Shown: positions 1-6,214, numbered from the stretch's first letter. The stretch: DNA of 10,397 nucleotides from an uncultured Eubacteriales bacterium (GCA_900313405.1 OMQY01000025.1:1-10397), one strand, 5' to 3'. A program made the numbers and translations. The notes: a model not told the origin generated them from the letters alone.

Positions 1-87
1 AGCTGTATCGAAGTGGTCATAACGAGGCGGTCTTGAAAACCGTTTGTCCGCAAGGGCACGTGGGTTCGAATCCCACCGGCTCCGCCA
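1..87 (+). tRNA. tRNA-Ser(UGA), 5' end cut off by the window
   Basis: The fold is a class II tRNA. The anticodon stem GCGGT/ACCGT closes a loop CTTGAAA with anticodon TGA at 34-36. A long variable arm follows (TGTCC, GCAA loop, GGGCA), then a T arm GTGGG-TTCGAAT-CCCAC, the 3' acceptor strand CGGCTCC, discriminator G84 and encoded CCA at 85-87. The visible 5' strand AGCTG pairs with the acceptor if two G residues lie just before the window, so about two bases are missing. The long variable arm and the UGA anticodon identify serine. It is the only plus-strand gene seen. Confidence 0.95.
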
Positions 88-88
88 C

Positions 89-125
89 AACCCTTGAATC
101 CATTGCGTTTCAAGGGTTTTTGTTT
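89..125 (+). terminator. Rho-independent terminator of the tRNA-Ser transcript
   Basis: A perfect 10-bp inverted repeat, AACCCTTGAA at 89-98 and TTCAAGGGTT at 109-118, has a 10-base loop and runs into TTTTGTTT. The T tract lies only on the plus side, so it ends the tRNA transcript. The same hairpin could weakly affect transcripts arriving from the minus-strand gene that ends at 132, but no T tract follows in that direction. Confidence 0.85.
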
Positions 126-131
126 GCCGGT

Positions 132-941
132 TCACCTATTCTCCTCCTTAATAGCAGCGGTCTCCCTGCGCTTGGCGAGCGTCTTCCCGAACATCTCGTC
201 GGCCGTATCCGGGAAGCCGTCATAGATAACACGGGCGCCGACTTCGGTGATGCCGCCCTTGGTCGCCACCCTGTTCACAACATCTTCGAAGCTCATACCC
301 TTCCGGAGCATCAGTTCGCCCGTAGCGCAGAGTGTATTCAGCACCATCTGCACTACCTGCTCGGGCGGGATTGTCGTATGCTTGTCCGCCGACCGGCAGA
401 TCACGTCGAAGATAGATGCGATAAATCCCGGCATACAACTTACAAGTTCGGATCCCATTCCCATCTCGTTCTCAGGCAGTTCGATGACATTACCCATGCA
501 CGAGAGCAGCTTCCGGAGCTCCTCCCGTTCCTCTTCGCCTGCAAGCGGGTTATATGTAACAAGAGTCTGTGACTTGTTTATCTCGGCGGTGACGCTCGGG
601 ATAACCTTGGCATATTTTCTTCGCCCGATCCCCTCCAGCGTCTCGAAAGTAATACTCCCATTGAGCGATACGATCAGCGCATCTTCACTCACATCCCCGA
701 TGATCTCCTCGAGCACACTAAGGATATCCCGCGGCCGCGTGCATATGAACACGATGTCCGACTCGCGCGCGAGCTCGATGTTCGTACTGCAGATCCTGTA
801 CTTATCAGGTGCCGCTTCGATCTTCCCGACAGTGCGGTTCGCGATCCTCAGCGCGTCTTTATTCACACAACCTGCTTCACTGAACTTCTCAAGAAGCATC
901 TTCCCCATACTGCCATATCCGATTATTCCGACTCTCTTCAT
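132..941 (-). CDS. ProC/ComER-like NAD(P)-binding protein (pyrroline-5-carboxylate reductase family)
   Basis: A 269-residue cytosolic dehydrogenase-like protein. The N-terminus carries a Rossmann nucleotide-binding motif, GYGSMG at residues 8-13, then ANRT at 34-37 and FICTRP at 65-70. The C-terminal dimerisation half has VIPSVT at 113-118 and KGGIT at 228-232, the position of the GGxT motif of pyrroline-5-carboxylate reductases. NRT, the IPS(I/V)T segment and KGG(I/V)T resemble ComER-type paralogues more than housekeeping ProC, so proline synthesis is not assured. The reading frame extends upstream to 1040, but the ATG at 941 follows an AGGGGGAG ribosome site and begins the Rossmann strand directly. 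The gene starts 44 bases after the FeoB-associated protein and probably ends the feo transcript. The link to iron is inferred from position only. Confidence 0.85.
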   Translation of the reverse strand: MKRVGIIGYGSMGKMLLEKFSEAGCVNKDALRIANRTVGKIEAAPDKYRICSTNIELARESDIVFICTRPRDILSVLEEIIGDVSEDALIVSLNGSITFETLEGIGRRKYAKVIPSVTAEINKSQTLVTYNPLAGEEEREELRKLLSCMGNVIELPENEMGMGSELVSCMPGFIASIFDVICRSADKHTTIPPEQVVQMVLNTLCATGELMLRKGMSFEDVVNRVATKGGITEVGARVIYDGFPDTADEMFGKTLAKRRETAAIKEENR

Positions 942-985
942 CCCGGGCTCCCCCTTCTGTCCAAATTGCTTTGATAATAATACTT

Positions 986-1243
986 TCACTTCCGGCTCGG
1001 GCATCGTTCTGCCATGGCGCAGGAACTGCATGACGGACACCCGCCCGGAGGAGGCACAGCACCATCTGCGTCAACTGCAGTCGGCTCGCAGCTGCAGCCG
1101 CCACAGCTTCCGCATGAGACGCCGCATGCACATTTACCCGAACGCTTGTCGCGGATCAAAGAGCGTGCAGCGAAGACAACAGCCAGAGCGACGAGCGCGA
1201 TGACTGTGATGTTTCCCCAATTGTCGGTAAGCCAGTGAAGCAT
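986..1243 (-). CDS. FeoB-associated Cys-rich membrane protein
   Basis: An 85-residue protein with one hydrophobic segment (about residues 12-30), a basic stretch RDKR at 31-34 and then a Cys-rich tail. This is the layout of the FeoB-associated Cys-rich family found just downstream of feoB in Firmicutes. The first Cys group is at 38, 40, 44, 47, 50 and 52. A Pro/Gly spacer separates it from a second group at 69, 72, 75 and 81. Family members as I know them usually have only the first group, so the extension is unusual. The start at 1243 has AAAAGGAG about 11 bases upstream, a slightly long spacing. It lies 80 bases after feoB, separated by a strong hairpin. The likely job is binding metal at the cytosolic or membrane face next to FeoB. 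The exact chemistry is unknown. Confidence 0.85.
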   Translation of the reverse strand: MLHWLTDNWGNITVIALVALAVVFAARSLIRDKRSGKCACGVSCGSCGGCSCEPTAVDADGAVPPPGGCPSCSSCAMAERCPSRK

Positions 1244-1278
1244 ACGATGTTGAACTCCTTTTCAGGAAGAATGTGTCA

Positions 1279-1307
1279 TGCCCCCTGACAGCAAAGTCAG
1301 GGGGGCA
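1279..1307 (-). promoter_or_regulatory. Stable hairpin between feoB and the Cys-rich gene
   Basis: A perfect 9-bp GC-rich stem, CCCCCTGAC at 1281-1289 and GTCAGGGGG at 1296-1304, has loop AGCAAA, and flanking TG/CA pairs extend it across one bulged G. Read in the direction of the feo transcript no T tract follows, so this is not a classical terminator for feoB. It more likely stabilises the feoB 3' end or reduces expression of the two downstream genes. On the plus strand a TTTTT run appears ten bases later, too far to be convincing. Confidence 0.55.
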
Positions 1308-1323
1308 CGCACGTGTTTTTATA

Positions 1324-3753
1324 TTAGCCTTCTTTTACTGCGCCGTTGTACTTCTTGGCAGGGCGGAAAAGGAGGTACATCAGTCCGCCGAAGACAGCGA
1401 TCGCAAAGATCAGGCCGATGACATTTACCGATCCGGTGAACAAGAGACCGAACTGGTAGAGCATAAGAGAGAAAGCATAAGCAAGTACGCACTGATAGCC
1501 GATGGCGAACCATGTCCACTTGGCGCTGTTCATCTCTCTTCTGATGGCACCGATAGCAGCAAAGCAAGGGGCACACAGCAGGTTGAATATCAGGAATGAG
1601 AAGCCGGCGAGCTTAGTGAGGCCCTCAAAGTCGAGTACACCGAAGACTCCGACAACTTCCTCCTTGGCGACAAGTCCCATGATGGTGGCAACTGTAGCCT
1701 TGATGGAACCGAATCCGAGAGGAGCGAAGATCCACTTAACGCCCTTACCGATGTAGCCGAGTACCGAAGACTCGAGTTCCATATCAGGATCAAAGCCGAA
1801 TCCGCTGCCTGTCTTACCGAAGACAGAGCCGAGCCAGACGGCAATGGACGAGATGAGGATGATCGTACCGGCTTTCTTGATGAAGGACCATCCACGCTCC
1901 CACATGGATCTCAGGAGGTTAACGAGCGTAGGCCAGTGATAGGCCGGCAGCTCCATAACGAAGGGGGCGGGGTCGCCTGCAAACATCTTGGTCTTTTTGA
2001 GGAGTATACCGGAGATGATTACGGCGGCGACCCCGATGAAATATGCTGAAGGTGCTATCCATGAACCATGCAGCCATGAATGGCGGAAGAGTGCTGCGGT
2101 GATAAGAGCGATTATAGGAAGCTTAGCACCGCAAGGGATAAATGTTGTTGTCATTATAGTCATACGTCTGTCACGCTGACTCTCGATCGTACGCGATGCC
2201 ATGATACCCGGAACGCCGCAGCCTGAAGCAACGAGCATAGGGATGAATGACTTACCGGACAGACCGAATCTTCTGAAGATACGGTCAAGAACGAAAGCTA
2301 CACGTGCCATATAACCGCATGCCTCAAGGAAAGCCAGGAGGAAGAAGAGTATGAGCATCTGAGGAACGAATCCGAGAACGGCACCGACACCGCCGATGAT
2401 TCCGTCGATGACAAGGCCTTTTGCAAAGTCGCCTGCGCCCATCTTGTCGAGCGCCTTTTCGGCAAGAACAGGAACACCGGGAACCCACTTTCCACCGTCT
2501 ACTTCGGCAGGATCAGGAGATGTGAATTCGCCTTCTTCATCAAGAGCGCCTGTCTCAGTGAGAACCGCTTCGATATCATAACCGTTGTCGATCAACTCGT
2601 CAGCAAAGAATCCGTAATCCTCTTCGAAAAGCTCGAAGTTGCAGTCCTCAACATCGCCGAGCAGGTTATCCGCACCGGTGATATCGTCATCGTCAGCGGC
2701 CTCGAGAACAGTCTTGACTTCATCAACAAAGATTGTCTGTCCTGCCCACTCGTCTACTTCCTCATCATAGTCTGACTGACCGATGTTCAGGAAATAGAAA
2801 CCGTCGCCGAAGAGATTATCGTTCGTCCAGTCAGTCAGATTAGCACCGAATGTCGTGATCGCGATGTAATAGACAGCCCACATGATGAGAGCGAAGATCG
2901 GCAGAGCCAGGATCCTGTTCGTTACCACGCGGTCGATCTTATCGGACGTTGAAAGAGCCGCGCGATTCTGTTTCTTGTAGCATGTCTTGATTATAGATGC
3001 GATATAGACGTAGCGCTCATTTGTGATGATCGACTCGGCGTCGTCGTCAAGCTCCTTCTCGGCTGCAACGATATCCTTCTCGATATGCTCGATCTTCTCC
3101 TTGGAGATCCCGAGCTTCTCGATGATCTTCTCGTCACGCTCGAAGATCTTTATCGCATACCATCTCTGCTTCATATCGTCCATATCATGAACGGCAGCTT
3201 CCTCGATGTGAGCAAGAGCGTGTTCTACCGGACCCGAGAAAGAATGAGGGGGAACCGTCTTTGTTGACTTGGCAGCCTCGATCGCAGCCTCCGCTGCTTC
3301 CATGATACCTGTTCCCTTAAGAGCAGAGATCGATACTGCCTTACAGCCCATAGCTTCAGACAGCATCTTGAGATCGATCTTATCGCCGTTCTTATCAACA
3401 AGGTCCATCATGTTGACGGCCATAACTACCGGGATGCCCAGCTCAGTCAACTGTGTCGTCAAATAGAGGTTACGCTCGAGGTTCATACCGTCGACGATAT
3501 TAAGGATAACATCCGGGTTCTCGTCGATGAGGTAATTACGGGCAACGACCTCTTCCAATGTGTAGGGCGACAGGGAATAGATTCCCGGAAGGTCCGTGAC
3601 TGTTACGTCAGGATGCTTCTTGAGTTTACCCTCTTTCTTTTCCACCGTTACGCCGGGCCAGTTTCCGACGAACTGATTTGAACCCGTGAGTGCGTTAAAG
3701 AGTGTGGTCTTACCGCTGTTCGGGTTACCTGCCAGAGCAATCTTGATACTCAT
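1324..3753 (-). CDS. feoB: Ferrous iron transporter FeoB with an acidic loop insertion
   Basis: An 809-residue inner-membrane Fe2+ transporter with an N-terminal G domain: P-loop GNPNSGKT at 9-16, G2 region PGVTVE at 33-38, DLPG at 54-57, NMMD at 114-117 and SALKG at 143-147. A helical regulatory domain covers about 170-265. The first membrane segment is at about 281-301, and the polytopic core starts near 450. Conserved gate/Cys motifs are present: GCGVPGIMASRT at 511-522, IPCGAKLP at 539-546 and the CAPC motif at 727-730. Between the first membrane segment and the core lies an extra region of about 100 residues (roughly 320-425). It is very acidic: residues 326-420 hold 34 Asp/Glu, one Lys and no Arg. 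Typical FeoB proteins of this type are near 700 residues, so the insertion explains the length. The start has AGGAAGG about 11 bases upstream, and feoA ends 39 bases before it. Confidence 0.97.
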   Translation of the reverse strand: MSIKIALAGNPNSGKTTLFNALTGSNQFVGNWPGVTVEKKEGKLKKHPDVTVTDLPGIYSLSPYTLEEVVARNYLIDENPDVILNIVDGMNLERNLYLTTQLTELGIPVVMAVNMMDLVDKNGDKIDLKMLSEAMGCKAVSISALKGTGIMEAAEAAIEAAKSTKTVPPHSFSGPVEHALAHIEEAAVHDMDDMKQRWYAIKIFERDEKIIEKLGISKEKIEHIEKDIVAAEKELDDDAESIITNERYVYIASIIKTCYKKQNRAALSTSDKIDRVVTNRILALPIFALIMWAVYYIAITTFGANLTDWTNDNLFGDGFYFLNIGQSDYDEEVDEWAGQTIFVDEVKTVLEAADDDDITGADNLLGDVEDCNFELFEEDYGFFADELIDNGYDIEAVLTETGALDEEGEFTSPDPAEVDGGKWVPGVPVLAEKALDKMGAGDFAKGLVIDGIIGGVGAVLGFVPQMLILFFLLAFLEACGYMARVAFVLDRIFRRFGLSGKSFIPMLVASGCGVPGIMASRTIESQRDRRMTIMTTTFIPCGAKLPIIALITAALFRHSWLHGSWIAPSAYFIGVAAVIISGILLKKTKMFAGDPAPFVMELPAYHWPTLVNLLRSMWERGWSFIKKAGTIILISSIAVWLGSVFGKTGSGFGFDPDMELESSVLGYIGKGVKWIFAPLGFGSIKATVATIMGLVAKEEVVGVFGVLDFEGLTKLAGFSFLIFNLLCAPCFAAIGAIRREMNSAKWTWFAIGYQCVLAYAFSLMLYQFGLLFTGSVNVIGLIFAIAVFGGLMYLLFRPAKKYNGAVKEG

Positions 3754-3792
3754 CTTGTATTTACACCTTCCTAAATTAATAAACGTCTCTGT

Positions 3793-4017
3793 TTATACGA
3801 GCTCGACTTCAACCATCTCGGCGTCAGCCTTACGGAGCGACAGCTCGTATCCCCTTACTGTGACTTCTACCGGATCACCCAGAGGTGCTACCTTACGAAC
3901 ATAGATCTCGACACCCTTTGTAATGCCCATATCCATGATTCTTCTCTTGATCGCTCCCTCGCCGTTAAGCTTGACTACCTTACATGTCTGCTTAACCTTT
4001 ACGTCTCTCAATGTCAT
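3793..4017 (-). CDS. feoA: FeoA, second copy (SH3-like cytosolic partner of FeoB)
   Basis: A 74-residue FeoA-domain protein. It has the family pattern of an N-terminal strand (TLRDVKVKQTCKVVKL), then RRIMDMGITKGVEIYVRKVAP at about 25-45 and a C-terminal VTVRGYELSLRKADAEMVEVEL segment from about 52. FeoA proteins are small SH3-like barrels that act with FeoB at the cytosolic face, probably on its G domain. The start follows a textbook AAAGGAGG with good spacing. It is the copy adjacent to feoB and is much more hydrophilic and basic than the upstream copy. The two copies are clearly different in sequence, so they are not a recent duplication. Confidence 0.95.
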   Translation of the reverse strand: MTLRDVKVKQTCKVVKLNGEGAIKRRIMDMGITKGVEIYVRKVAPLGDPVEVTVRGYELSLRKADAEMVEVELV

Positions 4018-4057
4018 TTTCTGTTCCTCCTTTGTTTTGGCGACGCGATACGTTCAT

Positions 4058-4076
4058 TCCGGTGAGCCTTGCCTAA
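4058..4076 (-). promoter_or_regulatory. Weak DtxR/IdeR-like box between the two feoA genes
   Basis: On the minus strand TTAGGCAAGGCTCACCGGA matches the DtxR/IdeR consensus TTAGGTTAGSCTAACCTAA at 14 of 19 positions by my hand count. On the plus strand it has the same spacing as the stronger sites nearby (TGA, six bases, CCTAAC). It lies in a 108-base GC-rich gap that holds no other gene. No promoter was recognised beside it, so its function is uncertain. Confidence 0.3.
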
Positions 4077-4125
4077 CTCGATCCGCCTGCCGCCCCTCGC
4101 GCCGGCTTCAATTGTTAACCGTTTA

Positions 4126-4338
4126 TCAGACCATTATCTTCATGGCCATATCTCTGTTAAGGGCAATTCTTGATTCCTTTACCTTGAGGATCACATTTCC
4201 GTCACTGACGCTTATAAGTGTTACAACTCCGCCCGGATTGATCCCCAGATTCTCAAGGTGAAGTCTTACTTCAGGACTGCCTCCTACCTTACGTACTATC
4301 ATCTCTTCACCTATGTCCGCTACTATGATCGGTATCAT
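4126..4338 (-). CDS. feoA: FeoA family protein, first copy
   Basis: A 70-residue FeoA-like protein. The key segment is VRLHLENLGINPGGVVTLI at about 24-42, matching the FeoA pattern of a helix followed by LG(I/F)xPG and a beta strand. The C-terminus is ALNRDMAMKIMV. It would adopt the same SH3-like fold as the downstream copy and may act as a second regulator or complex partner of FeoB. Tandem divergent feoA genes before feoB are common in Clostridia. The start is preceded by AGGGGG at close spacing, and an operator-like inverted repeat lies only about 17 bases upstream of the start codon. The next feoA starts 108 bases further on. Confidence 0.93.
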   Translation of the reverse strand: MIPIIVADIGEEMIVRKVGGSPEVRLHLENLGINPGGVVTLISVSDGNVILKVKESRIALNRDMAMKIMV

Positions 4339-4355
4339 GTTTTCCCCCTATATAA

Positions 4356-4374
4356 TTAGTCTCCGCTAACCTTC
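4356..4374 (-). promoter_or_regulatory. DtxR-like operator upstream of feoA
   Basis: The plus strand reads TTAGTCTCCGCTAACCTTC, containing TTA-N6-GCTAAC. On the minus strand this gives GTTAGCGGAGACTAA, closely matching the site upstream of the HMA gene (about 16 of 21 aligned positions identical). It matches the DtxR/IdeR consensus at about 13 of 19 positions. A possible -35 TTGAAG and -10 TATATA flank it with 16 bases between, but a start from that promoter would fall inside the ribosome site, so I do not call the promoter. The feo genes may also be read through from the HMA promoter. Confidence 0.55.
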
Positions 4375-4412
4375 AACGCCTTATCACCCGCTTCAAACAG
4401 GAGCGTAAAAGA

Positions 4413-4658
4413 TCAATGGAAAAGTCCTTTTTTATGAGGCTCCTGAGTAAGCCCCTCGAAAGTATAACCGGTCTCCGTCACTGCCTCGCGGATCTTCTCC
4501 TCATCGACTTCCGCTTCGGACAGGAACGTCGTCTCGCCCTTCTTGTGTGACGAGCTGACCTTCTTAGCGTCAGGGCAGATCTTACGGATCGCGTCATTCA
4601 TGTGCGCTTCACACATTCCGCATGCCATTCCGTCTATCTTAACTGTAACCTTATACAT
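4413..4658 (-). CDS. Heavy-metal-associated (HMA) domain protein
   Basis: An 81-residue single-domain ferredoxin-like metal binder. MYKVTVKIDGMACGMCEAHM holds the metal site, with Cys13 and Cys16 in the MxCxxC position. The rest follows the beta-alpha-beta-beta-alpha-beta pattern, with KKVSSSHKKGETTF in the middle and EEKIREAVTETGYTF before the tail. The CGMCEAH variant is a recognised Clostridial subtype. HMA proteins usually carry copper-like metals, but the position ahead of feoA-feoA-feoB and the shared operator suggest a role in iron handling, which is inference. The start at 4658 follows AAAGGGG. It has its own promoter and is probably the first gene of the feo transcript. Confidence 0.93.
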   Translation of the reverse strand: MYKVTVKIDGMACGMCEAHMNDAIRKICPDAKKVSSSHKKGETTFLSEAEVDEEKIREAVTETGYTFEGLTQEPHKKGLFH

Positions 4659-4690
4659 AAGTGCCCCTTTCGCATTAATGCATCATTTGA

Positions 4691-4709
4691 TTAGCAACCG
4701 CTAACATTA
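4691..4709 (-). promoter_or_regulatory. DtxR-like operator at the HMA/feo promoter
   Basis: The plus strand reads TTAGCAACCGCTAACATTA. It contains a perfect 5-bp inverted repeat TTAGC/GCTAA around a four-base centre. It overlaps the last bases of the predicted -10 element and covers the expected transcription start, the usual place for a repressor. Nearly the same sequence recurs upstream of feoA, which argues for a common regulator. The DtxR/IdeR (iron-dependent repressor) assignment rests on the resemblance to the known box and on the iron genes it precedes. Confidence 0.6.
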
Positions 4710-4733
4710 TATATCTAAGTTCTCGAAAAGCAA
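4706..4733 (-). promoter_or_regulatory. Promoter of the HMA-feo transcript
   Basis: On the minus strand TTGCTT (4728-4733) and a perfect TATAAT (4706-4711) are separated by 16 bases. The predicted start, near 4699, lies about 40 bases before the HMA start codon and inside the operator-like repeat. This is a good sigma-A type promoter by eye. Confidence 0.6.
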
Positions 4734-4762
4734 GTGGTCAGAGACGTTTTTCGAGATAAAAA

Positions 4763-4781
4763 TTATCATATGCTAACCGAT
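4763..4781 (-). promoter_or_regulatory. Possible distal copy of the iron-type operator
   Basis: The plus strand reads TTATCATATGCTAACCGAT. It shares TTA-N6-GCTAAC with the two stronger sites and is nearly symmetrical around CATATG. It lies about 30 bases upstream of the -35 of the HMA promoter. It could be an auxiliary binding site, or chance in an AT-rich gap. Confidence 0.3.
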
Positions 4782-4797
4782 CGGAAATTGTATAAAC

Positions 4798-4817
4798 CTC
4801 ACAAATCGAATTGTGAG
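4798..4817. repeat. Inverted repeat CTCACAA-N6-TTGTGAG
   Basis: A perfect 7-bp inverted repeat with a 6-base spacer sits in the otherwise featureless gap between the peptide terminator and the HMA promoter. No T tract follows on either side. Its size and symmetry fit a binding site for a dimeric regulator, but no gene start lies next to it. Confidence 0.35.
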
Positions 4818-4857
4818 ATGATGTAAAGACTTCACCTCGTTGGTATCGGAAAGTGTC

Positions 4858-4902
4858 AAAAAAACTCTCTTTACCGCCCTGTCCCGGACAGTAAAGAGAG
4901 TT
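4858..4902 (-). terminator. Strong terminator ending the peptide operon
   Basis: A 12-bp perfect stem, AACTCTCTTTAC at 4863-4874 and GTAAAGAGAGTT at 4891-4902, has a 16-base GC-rich loop. On the minus strand it runs straight into a T tract (the A run at 4858-4864). It lies 36 bases after the stop of the Nif11-type gene at 4938 and separates that block from the iron block. A short minus-strand reading frame crossing the hairpin is not a gene. Confidence 0.9.
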
Positions 4903-4937
4903 ATCTTTTACTGATATCAATTACTGATTACTGCTGA

Positions 4938-5282
4938 TCACTGAGGATCTTCTTCGGCAGGCTCAGCGATAACAGACATTGATGCAATAAGACCTGTCAT
5001 AGATATAAATGCGAGAGAGAATACAGCCCATCCGCAGCTGAAGCCTCCTGCGACCTTGCCGAGTTCCTCTTCGCTGATCGTCTCGCTGAGTTCCTCACGA
5101 TACTTCTGAAGATCCTCTACCGTGATATCAAAACCCTTCTCGGCAGCAACCTCAACTGAAACCTTGTCAACAGTCTCGATGTCAGGCTTCTCGCCTACCC
5201 GCCCGGCAATAGCATTACGGACCTCTCCGGCGAAAGCCTCGTCGTTCTTCATCTTCTCTATATAATCCTTAAACGATCCCAT
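4938..5282 (-). CDS. Nif11-type leader RiPP precursor-like peptide A
   Basis: A 114-residue protein with a charged helical Nif11-like leader at 1-80. It starts MGSFKDYIEKMKNDEAF and ends ETISEEELGKVAGG, the double-glycine cleavage motif. The predicted 34-residue tail (81-114) begins FSCGW, is hydrophobic in the middle (AVFSLAFISMTGLIASMSV) and ends acidic (AEPAEEDPQ). Nif11-type leaders are known to guide modification and export of ribosomal peptides, so the tail is a candidate core with one Cys and several Ser/Thr. No modifying enzyme is visible in the window. The start follows AGAGAGGAAG. It begins 44 bases after the SPFH gene and ends before a strong terminator. The hydrophobic tail could instead simply be a membrane anchor. 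Confidence 0.85.
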   Translation of the reverse strand: MGSFKDYIEKMKNDEAFAGEVRNAIAGRVGEKPDIETVDKVSVEVAAEKGFDITVEDLQKYREELSETISEEELGKVAGGFSCGWAVFSLAFISMTGLIASMSVIAEPAEEDPQ

Positions 5283-5326
5283 AGTGTCTTCCTCTCTGTT
5301 GTCTGGTCTGTTCTGTATACTACGGT

Positions 5327-6124
5327 TTATAAACCTTTAACCAACGCTGTTCCGCACGAAGAACAGAACTTGGCGCCTCCTGTAGGCGCACCGCATGCAG
5401 GACAGAAAGCGGGAACAGGTGCTTGACCTGCAGCTGCCCCGGCTGCTCCGACTGCACCTGCCGCACCGGCACTCTGCTGAGCTCTCATCTCAGCCATCGC
5501 TTTTTCCTGTGACTTCCGTAAGTACTCGGCCTGCTGATCAGGAGTCATAGAATTCAAAGCCTGCCGGCGCTTTATTTCCTCAAGTTTTTTGTGGCTCGCC
5601 TCATCAGGCGTAAGAGAGTTGAGCATGACCTTAGCTTCGATCCCCTTGGCTCGAAGAGCAGACGAAGCGGCAAACATAAGCTCATTACGGTGTGCCGGTA
5701 ACTGATCCACCCGGACCTGCTGCTCCTGCAACTCGAACAACTTACCTGTTATTGAATCGATAATAACGGCTTGGGCAAGTTCAACACTATACTTAGCGCC
5801 CGGTTCGATCATCGTAAGCTCTGCATTTCCGTTAAATCTGAGATATACGCCAATGCCTGCTGAGGCATCGTGATAAGGAACCGGGTTCCATACTCCATAC
5901 TTGATCCTAGTTACCTGACCGTGAACGATCACATTATTTGCCGCTGCAGCCGCCCCGAGCGGTGCGGACTTAGGTGCAGGCGCCACAGGAGCAGCAGCCT
6001 TCTGTGTGGTAGTGAAAGTCTTTGCCCCGGGGTGAAGAGTGCCTGCTTTAGCGGCAGCATCCTGCTTCGCCTTCTGCTCATTCACCTTGTCGGAGAATTC
6101 CTTAAACTTGTCCATAAATCCCAT
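5327..6124 (-). CDS. SPFH-like protein with C-terminal zinc ribbon
   Basis: A 265-residue protein. The N-terminus MGFMDKFKEFSDKVNEQKAK is an amphipathic, charged helix, followed by an Ala/Pro-rich linker (about 22-62). A reduced SPFH/band-7-like domain follows: GVYLRFNGNAEL at 92-103, and QLPAHRNEL at 141-149 leading to a segment at about 160-185 that contains LNSLTPDE (168-175). This pattern resembles the YdjI/'virion core protein-like' SPFH group. A Gln/Ala-rich stretch leads to a zinc ribbon with Cys 241, 244, 254 and 257 (FCPACG...FCSSCG). The frame opens earlier, at 6181, but the ATG at 6124 has GGAGG eight bases upstream and is preferred. It lies between peptide-precursor genes, so it may be a membrane-associated scaffold or stress protein for that block. 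That role is inferred from position only. Confidence 0.8.
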   Translation of the reverse strand: MGFMDKFKEFSDKVNEQKAKQDAAAKAGTLHPGAKTFTTTQKAAAPVAPAPKSAPLGAAAAANNVIVHGQVTRIKYGVWNPVPYHDASAGIGVYLRFNGNAELTMIEPGAKYSVELAQAVIIDSITGKLFELQEQQVRVDQLPAHRNELMFAASSALRAKGIEAKVMLNSLTPDEASHKKLEEIKRRQALNSMTPDQQAEYLRKSQEKAMAEMRAQQSAGAAGAVGAAGAAAGQAPVPAFCPACGAPTGGAKFCSSCGTALVKGL

Positions 6125-6155
6125 ATTCCAAACCTCCAAATAAGTTGTCTTACTG

Positions 6156-6161
6156 ATTATA
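6156..6161 (-). promoter_or_regulatory. -10 element upstream of the SPFH gene
   Basis: On the minus strand AGTATAATCAG contains a perfect TATAAT about 32 bases before the chosen start. An A-rich stretch lies upstream, but the -35 (TTCCGT, 18 bases away) is poor. It may be an internal promoter serving the SPFH gene and the peptide gene after it. Confidence 0.4.
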
Positions 6162-6214
6162 CTATATTTCTTTTTTTTCACGGAAGTCCCGGTACTTGCA
6201 GATCCACTGTAAAC

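Noticed and set aside
1..87. tRNA-Ser as the attachment site of an island covering this window
   Set aside because: No copy of the tRNA 3' end was found at the right side, no integrase is visible, and the adjacent genes are ordinary iron-uptake genes.
247..1203. Long plus-strand open frame of 318 codons opposite the ProC-like and Cys-rich genes
   Set aside because: It is antisense to two recognisable proteins, has Ser/Pro/Arg-rich composition typical of a shadow frame, and shows no family motif.
4018..4125. Riboswitch or structured RNA in the GC-rich gap between the two feoA genes
   Set aside because: I could not match it to a known metal-sensing class such as NiCo, and saw no convincing conserved core. 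Only the weak operator-like site was kept.
4738..4920. 60-codon minus-strand frame between the peptide block and the HMA gene
   Set aside because: It runs through the strong terminator hairpin, has no ribosome site and resembles no known protein.
5324..5335. Perfect palindrome GGTTTATAAACC at the end of the SPFH gene
   Set aside because: It includes the stop codon region, is short and AT-rich with no loop or T tract, and can arise by chance.
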